Assembly (NCBI GenBank): GCA_021828225.1
Contig: JAKASH010000061.1
Coordinates: 1 to 9,930, forward strand
Reading direction: 5' to 3'
DNA from: Acidobacteriota bacterium
GTDB taxonomy: Bacteria > Acidobacteriota > Terriglobia > UBA7540
Length of the DNA stretch: 9,930 bases
In this document: positions 1 through 7,914 of the stretch, piece by piece
Layout: the number at the start of each line of letters is the position of its first letter
How positions within the stretch are numbered: the first letter of the stretch is position 1
Notes under the pieces: model-generated
Database searches by the model: none
The model's input: only the letters and a program-made list of their open reading frames with translations
What the model was told of the DNA's origin: nothing
Made by a program: the position numbers and the translations under genes

Positions 1-280
1 CGATCTTGCTGTTGACAATATCTCTCAATTCTTTACTGGGCTTGAAGTAAGGGATCGCTTTGGCAGGTACTTCAACTCGTTCCCCGGTTTTCGGATTCCG
101 GCCCACCCGGGCATTCCGTTGGCGTGTTCTGAAGCTTCCGAAGCCCCGGATTTCGATCTTGTCCCCACCACGCAGGGACTTAACGATACCTTCGAAGATG
201 GTATCGACGATGACTTCGGAATCCTTCCGGCTCAGTTCTGTTTTTCGAGCAACATCATCAATCAAGTCAGCTTTAGTCAT
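1..280 (-). CDS. ihfB: HU/IHF-family DNA-binding protein, IHF beta-like (3' end cut off)
   Basis: Small nucleoid protein that binds and bends DNA as a dimer. The 93 visible residues begin MTKADLIDDVARKTELSRKD and contain the family core GFGSF (residues 46-50), the beta-arm tip RNPKTGE (61-67) with the intercalating proline, and the IHF-like ending PYFKPSKELRDIVN (77-90). The family is usually 90-105 residues, so only the last few are missing. The ATG at 280 is preceded by GAGGAG with a 6-nt gap. It follows rpsA by 89 bp on the same strand, matching the rpsA-ihfB order of Proteobacteria, and no terminator is visible between them, so co-transcription is likely. Family membership is certain. The IHF beta rather than HU assignment rests on the C-terminal motif and on synteny, so the symbol is tentative. 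Confidence 0.88.
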   Translation of the reverse strand, partial: MTKADLIDDVARKTELSRKDSEVIVDTIFEGIVKSLRGGDKIEIRGFGSFRTRQRNARVGRNPKTGERVEVPAKAIPYFKPSKELRDIVNSKI

Positions 281-369
281 GCTCGACTCCTCAGTCTAAG
301 ATTGGAACCGGGTACCGTTCACAAGCAATTGCCCGCTCCGTTCTGAAAAGACGGTGTTGCTGCCTGTGA

Positions 370-2388
370 CTATTGCGAATTGTTGCGATCCCCCGGGGCG
401 CCGGCCCGCACCATGGCTGGGGTCGTAATGCCTGCCGAGGAAAACGCTTCGGCCATCCGTGAGAGGCCGGTGGGTTCAGGAGCTTTTTCTCGCTCCTGTG
501 GAGCTTTCCAGTCCGCCGTTCTCGTGCTCAGGCTGATTTTCTTTTCTTCTGAATTGAGCCGAATGACACGAAAGTCGAGTTCGTCCCCGACTTTCGGAAT
601 GCCTTCTTCGCTTCCGGAACGGCTGTTTTCGATCTCCGAAATGTGGCACAATCCTTCGATACCTTCTTCAATTTCGGCAAAGATCCCGAACGATGTTCGC
701 CGGGTGACCTTGGCATGCACGGTGTCACCCACGCTTGTTTTACCGAAGAAATTCTCCCACGCGTCGGGCTGAAGCTGTTTCAGTCCCAGGGACAGGCGGC
801 GATTTTCCGTATCGACGTTGAGAACAACTGCTTCAATCTGCTGGCCCTTGCGCAGCAACTCGGAGGGGTGCTTCACGTTCTTGGTCCAGGAAAGATTCGA
901 AACGTGGATCAGACCATCGACCCCTTCTTCAACTTCCACGAAAGCTCCGAAGTCCGTAAAGTGGCGGACACGGCCCTGCACAACGGTTCCCACGCCCATG
1001 CGTTCGCTGAGGCCATCCCACGGGTCGGGCAGCGCGTGCCGCAGGCTGAGGGAAATTCGCCGTTGCTCGGTATTGACGTCCAGGACCGCAACTTCCACCT
1101 GCTCTCCAGGCTTTAGAATTTTCGAGGGGTGGCGGAGTCGCCTTGTCCAGCTCATCTCCGAGATGTGGATCAGGCCCTCCACTCCCGGTTCCAGTTCTAC
1201 AAACGCGCCGTAATCCGTGACGCTGACAACCTTTCCTCGGACCCGGTCACCGGCATGATATTCGGAGGTTACCTGTTCCCAGGGGTCGGGGCTCAGTTGT
1301 CTCAGTCCCAGAGAAACACGTTCTTTCTCCTTATCAAACTTGAGAACCTTGACCTGCAATTCCTGCCCGACCTGAACCACTTCGGAAGGATGTGCTACGC
1401 GCGTCCACGAGAGGTCGGTCAGGTGCAGCAGGCCGTCCATGCCTCCAAGGTCCACAAACGCCCCGTAATCCGTCAGGTTCTTCACGATGCCGGTCAGGAC
1501 TGCCCCTTCAACCAGATTTTCGAGAAGCAGTGCCTTTTTCTGGTTGTTTTCTTCCTCCAGCGCTTTCCGCCGGCTGACAACAACATTGTCTCTCTTTCGG
1601 TTGAGCTTAATGACCTTGCAAACGATTTCCTGGCCGATCAACTCATCGAGGTTCGGGTGGGGTTTCAAATCGGCCTGCGAGCCCGGCATAAAAGCCCGTA
1701 TGCCCACATCAACTTCAACGCCGCCTTTGACCCGTCCGACCACGCGGCCCTGGATGGGCTTCTCTTCGTAAAAGGCTCGTTCGACGTCTTCCCACAATTT
1801 TTCCTGCACTGCTTTGCGGCGCGAAATCACAGCGGTTCCGGTCAACTCGTCAAACTTTTCAACAAGGACGTCAATGGTCTCACCGGTCTCGACGGTCAAT
1901 TGGCCGTCTTCGGAAACAAATTCGCTGCGGGGAAGTACGGCTTCGCACTTCAATCCCAGATCGACGAATACTTCTTCGCCGGTCACCTTCAAAACGTGAC
2001 CTTGAACAATCTCTCCCACGGCCAGAGAGGGACCCGCTTCCATGCTTTCCATCAGGCTCTGAACGTCGCTGGCTTCAAGTGCCTCGTCTTCAGGCACCTC
2101 AGATTCGGCAGCCGACGTTTCGGTGCTGCCTGCGGCTTCCGCACCGGCTGCAGATTTCTGTTCCGCAACTGCCGGAATGCCCTCGCCTGATTCCTCCACG
2201 GAAAACGGGGCGCCATTGGGTTCATCGCTAGCGGCGGGAACCTGAATAGTTCCGTCTTTGGGTTGGGCCTGGAGTGTGGGATCTACGAGTTCGGTTGGGT
2301 CGCAGTGCGCAGCGACATCCGCTCCACCCTGCGATTCCGGTGAGATGGCCACCTCACTCGAGTTGGAGTGATTCTCTTGCGAAGACAT
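370..2388 (-). CDS. rpsA: 30S ribosomal protein S1
   Basis: Ribosomal protein S1 holds mRNA on the 30S subunit and helps unwind structured leaders during initiation. The 672-residue protein has six S1 (OB-fold) domains at about 123-192, 208-274, 293-363, 378-450, 465-536 and 552-622. Domains 3-5 carry the RNA-binding signature TDYGAFV or TDFGAFV followed by GLIH or GLLH. Domains 1 and 2 are the divergent ribosome-docking type, each ending in SRRKA. Residues 1-120 form an acidic, Ala/Ser/Glu-rich, apparently disordered extension, which makes the protein longer than the roughly 557-residue E. coli S1. I chose the ATG at 2388 because GGGAGGT (2395-2401) lies 6 nt upstream. A TTG 11 codons further up would put this Shine-Dalgarno inside the coding region. 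A strong promoter lies just upstream, and the IHF-like gene follows. Confidence 0.95.
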   Translation of the reverse strand: MSSQENHSNSSEVAISPESQGGADVAAHCDPTELVDPTLQAQPKDGTIQVPAASDEPNGAPFSVEESGEGIPAVAEQKSAAGAEAAGSTETSAAESEVPEDEALEASDVQSLMESMEAGPSLAVGEIVQGHVLKVTGEEVFVDLGLKCEAVLPRSEFVSEDGQLTVETGETIDVLVEKFDELTGTAVISRRKAVQEKLWEDVERAFYEEKPIQGRVVGRVKGGVEVDVGIRAFMPGSQADLKPHPNLDELIGQEIVCKVIKLNRKRDNVVVSRRKALEEENNQKKALLLENLVEGAVLTGIVKNLTDYGAFVDLGGMDGLLHLTDLSWTRVAHPSEVVQVGQELQVKVLKFDKEKERVSLGLRQLSPDPWEQVTSEYHAGDRVRGKVVSVTDYGAFVELEPGVEGLIHISEMSWTRRLRHPSKILKPGEQVEVAVLDVNTEQRRISLSLRHALPDPWDGLSERMGVGTVVQGRVRHFTDFGAFVEVEEGVDGLIHVSNLSWTKNVKHPSELLRKGQQIEAVVLNVDTENRRLSLGLKQLQPDAWENFFGKTSVGDTVHAKVTRRTSFGIFAEIEEGIEGLCHISEIENSRSGSEEGIPKVGDELDFRVIRLNSEEKKISLSTRTADWKAPQEREKAPEPTGLSRMAEAFSSAGITTPAMVRAGAPGDRNNSQ
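1199..1473. repeat. Near-identical 20-mers inside rpsA S1 domains
   Basis: Positions 1199-1218 and 1454-1473 match at 19 of 20 bases and encode the TDYGAFV core of S1 domains 4 and 3. A more diverged copy lies near 938-957 in domain 5. These are ancient intragenic domain duplications, not a mobile repeat. Confidence 0.7.
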
Positions 2389-2437
2389 TAACTTACCTCC
2401 CTGCCCTAAAACCGACGCCAATCATAAGTGAGTATGT

Positions 2438-2467
2438 ATTTTACCGTTCTCTGAAAAGGGAAGTCAA
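2438..2467 (-). promoter_or_regulatory. Sigma70-type promoter of rpsA
   Basis: Read on the minus strand, a -35 box TTGACT (2462-2467, 5 of 6 to TTGACA) is separated by 18 bp from a -10 box TAAAAT (2438-2443, 5 of 6 to TATAAT). Transcription would start near 2430, giving a leader of about 42 nt that ends with the GGGAGGT ribosome binding site at 2395-2401. It lies in the 110-bp gap between the AAA+ ATPase gene and rpsA, so rpsA need not depend on read-through from the heat-shock operon. This is a pattern match only. Confidence 0.72.
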
Positions 2468-2498
2468 ACTGATCGACGGCGTATACGGGAACAATTTT

Positions 2499-3281
2499 TT
2501 ATTCGATATGGAACCTGAATCCGGCCTGCTTGATGGCTTTCCGGTAATCGTCGGAGTTCATTTCGACGAGTTTGCACATTTCGTACAGCCGGGACGAAAG
2601 AGTCGGGCCCAACTGGGCCAGTGACCGGTCGATTTCCGGGATCGAATCGCCCGATGGAGCGCGGACGTCGCGCCGTTTGGGCCGCTCAGAAGGCAGAGAG
2701 GTGGTGATCAGCGTGACTTTCTTTTCGTTGTAGCGTGAACTGATGATGTGGGCCAAAGTTTCCCGCACCCAGTCGGTTGGGTCCGAAGCCGTCAAATCGT
2801 CAAGCAGCAGAACCTCTACGTCCAGTACGGGGCCCAGCACGCGCATTTCAGACGTCTGCGAAACCGGATTATAGCTGTCGCGGATATCCTTCAGCAGTTT
2901 CAGGAAGTCGTAATAGAGACACGGAACGGCTTTGCGCACCATCAGTTCCCGCAGTACCGCGACACCCAGATGGGTCTTACCAACACCCGTAGGCCCCACA
3001 AACAACAGGCCGAAATCTGTGGGATATTCCTCCACGAGTTTCTGAGAATAGAGCTTGGCAGCAGCCAGGCTGCGGTTGGGCTTGCCCGTCTGAGGGTCAT
3101 TGCGAATGTCAAAGTTTTCAAAGGCGCAATGCTCGTACCGGCGGGGGATTTGGGCCTGCTTCATCAGCGATTCCGAGTGCAGAGATTTCTCGCACTCGCA
3201 CCGCGCCATGCGCCGAACACCGTTCGACTCAACCGGCCTCCAGCCGGTACCTTCGCAATAGGGGCAATCCTTTTTGGCCAT
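2499..3281 (-). CDS. DnaC/DnaI-like AAA+ ATPase, probable replicative helicase loader
   Basis: A 260-residue ATPase of the DnaC/DnaI/IstB group. The N-terminus has a zinc-ligand pattern CPYC (Cys6, Cys9) followed by CEC (Cys28, Cys30). The AAA+ core has Walker A GPTGVGKT (96-103), Walker B VLLLDD (157-162), a sensor-1-like ITTS (192-195) and an arginine-finger candidate SSRLYE (Arg231). Family members load DnaB-type helicase on single-stranded DNA, and IstB relatives assist transposition. No transposase or IS end is nearby, so a loader role is the better inference. I prefer the ATG at 3281, which gives MAKKDCPYC directly before the Cys pair, although its ribosome site is weak (AGG, about 7 nt upstream). 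A GTG at 3350 would add 23 residues that do not look like family sequence. The gene lies between hspR and rpsA, and a link to heat shock is unproven. Confidence 0.85.
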   Translation of the reverse strand: MAKKDCPYCEGTGWRPVESNGVRRMARCECEKSLHSESLMKQAQIPRRYEHCAFENFDIRNDPQTGKPNRSLAAAKLYSQKLVEEYPTDFGLLFVGPTGVGKTHLGVAVLRELMVRKAVPCLYYDFLKLLKDIRDSYNPVSQTSEMRVLGPVLDVEVLLLDDLTASDPTDWVRETLAHIISSRYNEKKVTLITTSLPSERPKRRDVRAPSGDSIPEIDRSLAQLGPTLSSRLYEMCKLVEMNSDDYRKAIKQAGFRFHIE

Positions 3282-3416
3282 TGCGCAACCTGCAGCAAAT
3301 TCTAAATCACTTCGGACATGAAGGGGAAGGGAATAAGACTGTCGAGGCACTTCCGGCTTGAACCTGGGCTCGCCGAACCAGGCAGCCTCGCACGCTCCAA
3401 TCCGGAGAATATCGGG

Positions 3417-3830
3417 CTATGGCCGCTCTTTCGAGCGTTGCATGCGGATCAGGTAAGGGGGGATGACCCGGACCAGCGCGTTCTGCACTTCTTCGTTTGA
3501 CTCGCCGGTGCGGCTGAATATTTCTCGCTCGACAAATTTAACGAAGGCTTGCATCTCTTTCTGCATTTCGTCCATGCGCTTTCGCATGTTCAGAATGATC
3601 TCCACGCCCGCCAGATTGACGCCCAGGTCGCGAGTGAGATTCAGGATGGTCTCCAGCGCTTCCATGTCCTCGTCGGTGTACAGGCGGGTGTTGCCTTCGC
3701 TCCGCGAAGGAATCAGCAATCCTTCGCGCTCGTACAGGCGCAGCGTCTGCGGATGAATGTTGTACATCTCCGCCACGGCGCTGATCATGTAGCCTGCCTT
3801 CCCCCGTGTTTTTCTGCCGCGTCGTGCCAT
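3417..3830 (-). CDS. hspR: MerR-family heat-shock transcriptional repressor HspR
   Basis: HspR represses chaperone operons by binding HAIR inverted repeats. In Actinobacteria, DnaK acts as its co-repressor and ties repression to free chaperone levels. The 137-residue protein has a MerR-type helix-turn-helix at about 15-50, with the family stretch IHPQTLRLYEREGL (25-38), a wing NTRLYTDED (47-55), and the HspR-typical GVNLAGVEIIL (70-80). A coiled-coil dimerisation helix follows (80-105) with a short tail. No MerR metal-binding cysteines are present. The ATG at 3830 has GAAGG nearby, and an in-frame ATG at codon 15 also has a purine-rich site. It starts 36 bp after dnaJ, so it is very probably the last gene of dnaK-x-dnaJ-hspR and is autoregulated with it. 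Confidence 0.93.
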   Translation of the reverse strand: MARRGRKTRGKAGYMISAVAEMYNIHPQTLRLYEREGLLIPSRSEGNTRLYTDEDMEALETILNLTRDLGVNLAGVEIILNMRKRMDEMQKEMQAFVKFVEREIFSRTGESNEEVQNALVRVIPPYLIRMQRSKERP

Positions 3831-3866
3831 ATGCCCTTCGAGCGTTTCGAGCCTGGAAACGGCCCT

Positions 3867-5066
3867 TTACGATCGGACGTTGAAATACTTTTTCAATTCG
3901 CTCCGGGGATCTTCGGGATTCAGCCGCTCGAGTTCCCTCAGGATTTCTTTGCTTCGCTCATCGGCGATTCGTGGAACTTTGATTTCAACCTCAACAAACT
4001 GATCTCCGCGTTGATTCGCGCGCAGCGAGGGTGTTCCTTTCCCGCGAATCCGCAGTTTCTGGCCGCTCTGTGTGGCGGGAGGAATCCGGATCGTCGTCGG
4101 GCCGTCAATCGTTGGGACTTCTACCTTGGTTCCCAGGGCGGCCTCGGCGACGGTAATCGGAACTTTCACGTAGATGTTGTCCCCTTTGCGCTCAAAAAAC
4201 GGATGGGCCTCGACGTCGGTGACGATATATAGATCACCCGGCGGTCCGCCGTTGGTGCCCGCATTGCCTTTTCCCGGCACGCGCACGCGCGAACCCGTGT
4301 CGACCCCGGGCGGAATTCGCACGTCGAAAGTCTCCGGTTTGCGAATGTGTCCAGTACCGTTGCAGGCGGAGCAGGAACTCAGTTGCCGCCCAGTGCCGCC
4401 GCACTGCGGGCAGGTCATGGAAAAGCGCATCGCTCCGGCCGTTCGCGTGGCCTTGCCGCTGCCGCCGCAGGCCGGGCAGGTAAACGCCGTCCCGCTTCGC
4501 GTGCCCCGGCCCTTGCAGGTGCTGCAAAGCTCTTCTCTTCCGATCGTGATCCGGACCTGCGTCCCGCGAATGGCATCCCAGAAACCCAGATGCATGTGAT
4601 GCTCGATGTCGCCCCCGCGCGCCGTGCCGGTGGCCGCTTCACGGCCTTCTCCTCCCCGCGTGAAGATCTGGGAAAAGAGATCGCGGAAGCTGGAGCCGAA
4701 TCCCGCCCCTTTCTCTTCGTGGGGAATGAAATCGGAGAAATCGAAGCCGGAAAAGTCAACGCTTGGCCCTCCGGCTCCGGCCGTTTCGCTCGGACCTCGC
4801 GTGTAAGCCTCGTAGGCGCTGGCGGGAATGTTGTCGGAGTAGAAGCCGTACTGGTCGTAAATCTTCCGCTTCTTCTCGTCGCTGAGGACGTTGTAGGCTT
4901 CCTGGATTTCCTTGAACTTCTCTTCTGCCTGCTTGTTGCCCGGATTGAGGTCGGGGTGATACTTCCGTGCAAGGCGCCGGTATGCCTTTCGGATCTGATC
5001 AGGCTTGGACTTTCGATCCACGCCCAACGCGCCATAATAATCCTTTTGCTTTATTCCTGCGGGCAT
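3867..5066 (-). CDS. dnaJ: Chaperone protein DnaJ (type I Hsp40)
   Basis: Co-chaperone that delivers unfolded clients to DnaK and stimulates its ATPase. Its 399 residues show a complete type I layout. The J domain (about 8-75) has the essential HPD at 37-39. A Gly/Phe-rich linker covers about 95-155, including SGFDFSDF and GAGFGSSF. The zinc domain has all four CxxCxGxG motifs (Cys181/184, 197/200, 219/222, 232/235). C-terminal substrate-binding domains follow, with the short ending KKYFNVRS. Nothing essential is missing. The ATG at 5066 is the only Met before the J domain and has a weak GAGAG-type site. It is 36 bp from hspR but 177 bp from the small gene upstream. That gap shows no clear promoter or terminator, only a 6-bp hairpin at 5099-5115 without a T-run. 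Confidence 0.95.
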   Translation of the reverse strand: MPAGIKQKDYYGALGVDRKSKPDQIRKAYRRLARKYHPDLNPGNKQAEEKFKEIQEAYNVLSDEKKRKIYDQYGFYSDNIPASAYEAYTRGPSETAGAGGPSVDFSGFDFSDFIPHEEKGAGFGSSFRDLFSQIFTRGGEGREAATGTARGGDIEHHMHLGFWDAIRGTQVRITIGREELCSTCKGRGTRSGTAFTCPACGGSGKATRTAGAMRFSMTCPQCGGTGRQLSSCSACNGTGHIRKPETFDVRIPPGVDTGSRVRVPGKGNAGTNGGPPGDLYIVTDVEAHPFFERKGDNIYVKVPITVAEAALGTKVEVPTIDGPTTIRIPPATQSGQKLRIRGKGTPSLRANQRGDQFVEVEIKVPRIADERSKEILRELERLNPEDPRSELKKYFNVRS

Positions 5067-5243
5067 ACCCGGTTCTCTCTCGTGAGCCTACCTCACCATG
5101 CTGCTTCTGGCAGCAGTTGGCTGTGTGCACGGAAGTGGTCGGAAGATCTGAGTTCAGGGGGGGTTAACGAGCTGCCGCTACCGGGCGAGATCTGTAACTT
5201 TCGTGTCGTCTCCCGATCCGCAGCTCATTCTGACCCCAACCCT

Positions 5244-5465
5244 TCAGTTCATGCTGGACTTCAGTATGGGTCCAAGATGGTCGGGGCACCGAGAGGCAAT
5301 CCAGGCTTCGAGTTGCCGGCGAATTTCTTCGGCTGCCGGGAAATTGTTCACAGGCTTGTCGAGCTGGATCTCCATAAACTGCTTGACATGGCACTGTGGG
5401 CATTCAATGCCGACTTGCGCCCGGTGTTCTACGGTTTGTTCGTGCCTTTGTGTTTGTTGCTCCAA
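5244..5465 (-). CDS. Small CxxC protein of unknown function between dnaK and dnaJ
   Basis: I do not recognise this 73-residue protein. It contains CPQC (Cys23, Cys26), then a Phe/Met/Pro-rich stretch, an amphipathic helix around AAEEIRRQLEAWIA, and a third cysteine in RCPDH (Cys60, with His63). Three Cys plus one His could bind zinc or act as a redox pair, which is inference only. It is predicted soluble, with no signal peptide or membrane segment. I accept it as a gene because a TTG at 5463-5465 is preceded by a near-perfect ribosome site GGAGGAGG (5473-5480) at 7-nt spacing. It also lies on the operon strand, 62 bp after dnaK. It occupies the slot held by grpE in many dnaK-grpE-dnaJ-hspR operons but has no resemblance to GrpE. 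Confidence 0.68.
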   Translation of the reverse strand: MEQQTQRHEQTVEHRAQVGIECPQCHVKQFMEIQLDKPVNNFPAAEEIRRQLEAWIASRCPDHLGPILKSSMN

Positions 5466-5472
5466 TGGATTG

Positions 5473-5480
5473 CCTCCTCC
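5473..5480 (-). promoter_or_regulatory. Strong ribosome binding site for the small CxxC gene (decides a TTG start)
   Basis: The minus-strand sequence GGAGGAGG pairs well with the 16S anti-Shine-Dalgarno and lies 7 nt before TTG at 5465. There is no ATG at the right distance. Such a site between dnaK and dnaJ would be unexpected unless a gene starts here. Confidence 0.7.
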
Positions 5481-5527
5481 CCAATAATGATCCTTTACTC
5501 TGTTTGATGCTTTTTCCGACCCTTCGA

Positions 5528-7468
<1,941 letters not shown>

Positions 7469-7525
7469 TGCCTGCTCCTCCATTAAGAAACTTGACTAAT
7501 CGCCCAAAATTCTCCATAAATTCCG

Positions 7526-7560
7526 TGCACATCCTACTATGCCTACTATACTTGGATGCA
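7526..7560 (-). promoter_or_regulatory. Hairpin with tandem 9-mers in the dnaK leader
   Basis: In the dnaK mRNA, TGCATCC (7560-7554) can pair with GGATGTGCA (7534-7526) to form seven base pairs with one bulged U. The 19-nt loop carries a tandem repeat of ATAGTAGG with a 9-nt period; its second copy runs into the 3' arm of the stem. The hairpin lies about 45 nt upstream of the Shine-Dalgarno, so it does not directly mask it. It might affect mRNA stability or heat-shock response, which is inference. Confidence 0.4.
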
Positions 7561-7584
7561 TCAATTCTGCCTTAGTTCGAAATT

Positions 7585-7613
7585 ATAATAAAGTCTTAGT
7601 GTCCTATTGTCAA
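7585..7613 (-). promoter_or_regulatory. Sigma70-type promoter of the dnaK operon
   Basis: On the minus strand, a perfect -35 TTGACA (7608-7613) is followed after 17 bp by TATTAT (7585-7590, 5 of 6). A perfect TATAAT overlaps it at 7582-7587, with 20-bp spacing. The start point would be near 7577, giving a leader of about 110 nt. A housekeeping promoter rather than a heat-shock-sigma promoter fits control by the repressor HspR. No CIRCE element is present. Confidence 0.78.
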
Positions 7614-7614
7614 G
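7595..7614 (-). promoter_or_regulatory. Candidate HspR operator (degenerate HAIR) over the dnaK promoter
   Basis: The classical HAIR site is CTTGAGT-N7-ACTCAAG. Here the minus strand reads CTTGACA, seven bases, then ACTAAG. The left half matches at 5 of 7 and the right half is ACTCAAG with one base missing. The left half contains the -35 box and the right half lies in the spacer, the position expected for a repressor that blocks RNA polymerase. hspR lies in the same operon. The match is imperfect and could be chance. Confidence 0.42.
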
Positions 7615-7644
7615 TATATTTTATAAGTCAAGTCTATTCAATAG
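7609..7644 (-). repeat. Two tandem 18-bp direct repeats at and upstream of the dnaK -35 box
   Basis: Positions 7609-7626 and 7627-7644 agree at 14 of 18 bases, each starting GTCAAGT followed by TATT one base later on the plus strand. The core AGTCAAG (7626-7632) is one base off the HAIR half-site ACTCAAG. A third, inverted copy, CTTGACT, lies at 7491-7497 near the dnaK start codon. They may be extra repressor or activator half-sites. Confidence 0.5.
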
Positions 7645-7866
7645 CTTGGTATATGTTTAATACCTGATAGCAAGTCCGCCGTGGGATATCTTCAGGCATG
7701 TCACAAGCTGCTGCCCGGACGGAAACGGTTTCAGGCGCTGAAGGCAGAAGCCTGATTGCCCGGATCCATTCCCAGACAACTGTTGCCAGGCCCATAGGAA
7801 CCGCGGCTTGAAGACGTCCTTGGGTCGTTATCCTGCCGCCACGCGTGCGGAATGGCTTCAAGCTAT
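7641..7866 (+). ncRNA. Possible structured RNA or queF leader (unidentified)
   Basis: A perfect 8-bp inverted repeat closes the element: ATAGCTTG (7641-7648) with CAAGCTAT (7859-7866). Inside is a small hairpin (7649-7652 with 7660-7663). A long rod spans 7671-7810: CAAG plus CCGC pairs with GCGGCTTG with one bulge, then 7681-7685 with 7791-7795, 7695-7698 with 7784-7787, 7699-7702 with 7775-7778, 7715-7718 with 7760-7763, and terminal TCAGGC/GCCTGA (7731-7736 with 7750-7755). A last hairpin joins 7836-7839 to 7847-7850. One G-U pair (7681/7795) favours the plus strand. CTTCAAGC (7856-7863) could instead pair with GCTTGAAG (7806-7813), a mutually exclusive fold. No promoter or terminator is evident and I match it to no family. 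It was folded by eye only. Confidence 0.28.
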
Positions 7867-7914
7867 AGTAATCTAATGTTTTAGTTCCTATTTTGGTTAT
7901 GTGGGAGGCCAGTA

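Larger units (their letters stand above)
7469..7914. other. 446-bp divergent intergenic region between dnaK and queF
   Basis: This gene-free stretch has three parts. Positions 7469-7640 are AT-rich and hold the dnaK leader, promoter and operator-like repeats. Positions 7641-7866 are GC-richer and contain nested complementary segments. Positions 7867-7914 are AT-rich again and end in the queF ribosome site GGGAGG (7903-7908). A TATAGT hexamer at 7864-7869 could be a -10 box for queF, but no -35 accompanies it. I see no credible protein-coding gene here. Confidence 0.8.

Noticed and set aside
1129..2190. 353-codon open frame on the plus strand opposite rpsA
   Set aside because: It is a shadow of the S1 repeats with no recognisable motif and no ribosome site.
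2389..2421. TTG start 11 codons upstream for rpsA
   Set aside because: It would place the strong GGGAGGT ribosome site inside the coding region. The ATG at 2388 is ideally spaced from that site.
3837..3852. Direct repeat TTCGAGC twice with a 9-bp period between dnaJ and hspR
   Set aside because: It is short and unlike HAIR sites, and the junction is only 36 bp inside an operon, so it is not distinguishable from chance.
5099..5115. Hairpin TGCTGC/GCAGCA between the small CxxC gene and dnaJ as a terminator
   Set aside because: The stem is only 6 bp and no T-run follows in either direction.
5164..5403. 79-codon minus-strand frame overlapping the small CxxC gene in another phase
   Set aside because: It has no Shine-Dalgarno and overlaps the better-supported TTG-started gene.
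4347..5507. 386-codon open frame on the plus strand opposite dnaJ and the small CxxC gene
   Set aside because: It is antisense to conserved dnaJ motifs, Ala/Gly/Arg-rich and without domain features.
7634..7861. 75-codon TTG-started frame on the minus strand upstream of dnaK
   Set aside because: There is no ribosome site before the TTG, composition is unlike a protein, and it overlaps the dnaK upstream repeats. The segment looks better as non-coding.
7867..7914. preQ1 riboswitch expected in front of queF
   Set aside because: I found no preQ1-I stem-loop with its A-rich tail in the 48 bp before the start. Only a plain GGGAGG ribosome site is present.
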